From: Coriaria nepalensis
Taxonomy: Eukaryota; Streptophyta; Magnoliopsida; Cucurbitales; Coriariaceae
NCBI GenBank assembly: GCA_027186245.1
Contig: CP114493.1
Span: 1,557,501-1,621,500 of the forward strand
Reading direction: 5' to 3'
Length of the DNA: 64,000 nt
Both the position numbers and the translations under genes were made by a program. Under the pieces are notes generated by a model. That model ran no database searches, was not told where the DNA came from, and was given only the letters and a program-made list of their open reading frames with translations. Shown piece after piece: positions 61,831-64,000 of this stretch. The number at the start of each line of letters is the position of its first letter. The first letter of the stretch is position 1.

Positions 61831-64000
61831 AGTGATCTCAGTAGCTATTGCAACAAGTTGCATACAAAATGTTAGAACTTTGCTTACTTTCCAGTTGTAA
61901 TTCATTTTTAACTTAGGCCACCTTTTTTATCTTTTTGTTGCATTATTCGTCTAATTTTGGCTTCTTTTTTTGCCTTTTTTCTGTTCATAATTAGATTCAC
62001 CATGTTGTAACAACTTAATCCCTACTTGTAAGTAGTACTATTCCTGGTATTACATGCGCAAAAAAAACATTACGGAGCCCCACTTGTTCAGTCTTTCTGA
62101 TGTGTCGCCCACTTAGTGGGTTTAAGGTCCAACTCATAGTTTAGTTTTGGAGGAGTTTGGACTTATAATTCATACTTCCTTTTAGTTTTCCTTTTTATTT
62201 TTTAGATCCAATGTCGACAAGCAGTGTTAATGACAACTAAAAGATAGAAAATATCGTAGAAACTTGGATGTTGAACTAAATCAATTGTTAATGAATGAAT
62301 GAACTTATATTTTATATATACCGAGATTAGAAATTTAATAGTTTTCATACTAAGATTAATTAGCAATAAGAAAAATTAATTTTCTTATACACTAATTTTT
62401 TAAGTATTTTTTTAAAATATGTAATATAATATTTTTAACACACTTTTTATATGTGTCATTACTTGGAGCTTATACATATATTTTTTTTATATGTGTGACG
62501 TGGAACATGTATAACAGTTAGTCCAATCATGTGGTGAGCCTAATTTTGATACATGTAAACATCTTAATTCATTTCAAAATCAATTGACAATGAGAGTAAT
62601 TAAGACATCTTTCTTATATCTTAGTTTTTTTAAGTATTTTATTTCAGATGTGCGATATAATATTCTCAATACTAACATTCTCGATGTATGATGATATTCT
62701 GAATAAAATAAAATAAAAAACAAATAGATTACAAAAAAAAAAAAAAACTTATTGTAGACATTGGAATTCAATACAATGAATTACGTTAATTCATTCTCAT
62801 TGATATTCATCTCCTTCAAACAAAAAGGAAAAAAGAAAATAATAAGAATACACTAATTAATCTCTATTGGTCAATTTGGAGGCTAAAATTTGTAATGCTC
62901 AGCTAATTATTAATAAAGGAACTTAGTTAAAAAGTGTGTAAACAAGTCAGATAAATAATCTATAACTAGTCGATTCGGGTTGCTATATATGATACCAGCT
63001 ACCAAAATGAAGTGATTACTTAGTGTAATTAATTCACTTTAAACACGATTTATTGGGATTGCTTATGCAGTAACTTAATTAAAGTTGTCTTTAACTTTTA
63101 ACAATTAACATTGTATAACTAGTAAGGTGTTCGATAATGGATATCGACCATATCGCCCATCGAAACTACTCAGAAGAAAAGTGGGGTCCAGGTGATTTTA
63201 TTTATTTTATTATATTATTTTTATTAAGTGTAGAGAAAGTGATACTATTACTCTAATGAAGAGAAGTACATGCATGTAAGAAATCCAGTGGTTGTGTTCA
63301 ATCTTTCATCTCTGTAGACTGTAGTAGTTGATGAGGATTCGAGAATATTTCAGAATTCATGTATATACTGATTACAGAATCAAATCAAAGCAGTAACTTT
63401 TTGATGTGTAATCGCACTTGGAGATCAAGTTGAGATATTTGATGGTGGGGAATGATCATGAGCTGATGCTGATCTATGATCCCAAATTTCTTTGGTGATT
63501 TGAGTTTCATGATCATCATCTTGGTGACAATTAAGAAGTCATGCAATCAGACGGTGGGTAATATAATTAAGGAGGGTTTATCAACAACTTGTACAAGATG
63601 ATGTCTTTCCTAAACAAGAAGATACTTTAATTTGTCGACTGAAATTAATTACCTTGTACTATTATTCTTCCTACTCAACGTGCTTATTGTAGGATCACAT
63701 GGTCACGTGCCATTATCTAGGTTGGGTTTTTTTTTCTTTCCTGCCAAACATTATCTAATTATATAGATATATTAATATATATAATATTAGTGGGTATACA
63801 AAGAAAGGATATGTTTTATGAACACACATTTTTATATAATATTTTACATTTTTTTTTTTTTGATCCATTAGATTACTTTTAGTCCAATAGTTAATACTTA
63901 TATTTATAAAATTATTTAATGCTAAAATCGTTCAATAATTATTAAATGTTAAAATATTGATCATTAAATTACTTTTAATCTAATGAACTTAAAAGTATGT
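61831..64000. other. Gene-free AT-rich DNA to the end of the window
   Basis: Includes distal SWEET promoter. Dispersed-repeat-like stretches with GATATAATATTCTCAA and ATATAATATTTTTAACAC words lie at 62330-62720. At 63860-64000 a GATCxATTAxATTACTTTTA motif occurs twice (63862 and 63959), cut by the window edge. No gene supported. Confidence 0.45.

Overview
The window is eudicot nuclear DNA. It is very AT-rich, its genes are split by short GT-AG introns with plant-type sequence, its gene families are plant-specific (BAHD, SAUR, SWEET, germin-like, MUB, plant MORC), and there is abundant transposon debris. I cannot name the species. There is no operon, phage, CRISPR array or recognisable tRNA/rRNA gene.

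Six genes look intact. They are a BAHD hydroxycinnamoyl transferase of the HHT1/ASFT type (suberin ferulate; 4245-5639, +); an intronless long-tailed SAUR (11484-12074, -); a 21-exon MORC-family GHKL ATPase (31829-45211, +); a membrane-anchored ubiquitin-fold protein (MUB) with a CaaX end (48095-49390, -); a 12-exon RluA-type RNA pseudouridine synthase, head-to-head with the MUB gene (50011-54982, +); and a SWEET sugar transporter of six exons (60355-61708, -). I rebuilt exon chains by hand. All four long multi-exon models (MORC, MUB, pseudouridine synthase, SWEET) close in frame, which supports them. A germin-like gene at 57390-58101 (-) is a pseudogene.

Layout: 1-4.2 kb holds a decayed DUF1985 (Ulp1/MULE-type) relic, a MITE arm and a probable plastid-DNA insertion, then the BAHD gene. 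At 6.3-8.3 kb is a Copia pol relic. From 8.3 to 31 kb the DNA is gene-poor: SAUR gene, long-TIR MITE, LINE relic, hairpin-forming minisatellite, an internally deleted Copia element with LTRs and a target-site duplication, and an array of four ~852-bp repeats (27361-30680). From 31 to 45 kb is MORC, whose intron 7 carries a whole antisense Copia element (35122-39628, TSD TGATG) and whose intron 19 carries a MITE. From 45 to 55 kb are a hAT relic, a 282-bp tandem duplication, MUB and the pseudouridine synthase. From 55 to 64 kb are the germin-like pseudogene, SWEET and AT-rich DNA.

The genes do not form one pathway; they are ordinary neighbours on a plant chromosome. I found no clearly new multi-gene system. 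The most unusual structures are the 852-bp array, the hairpin minisatellite, the duplicated splice donor and the probable GC-AG intron in MORC, and the two dated-by-TSD Copia insertions, one of them nested in the MORC silencing gene.
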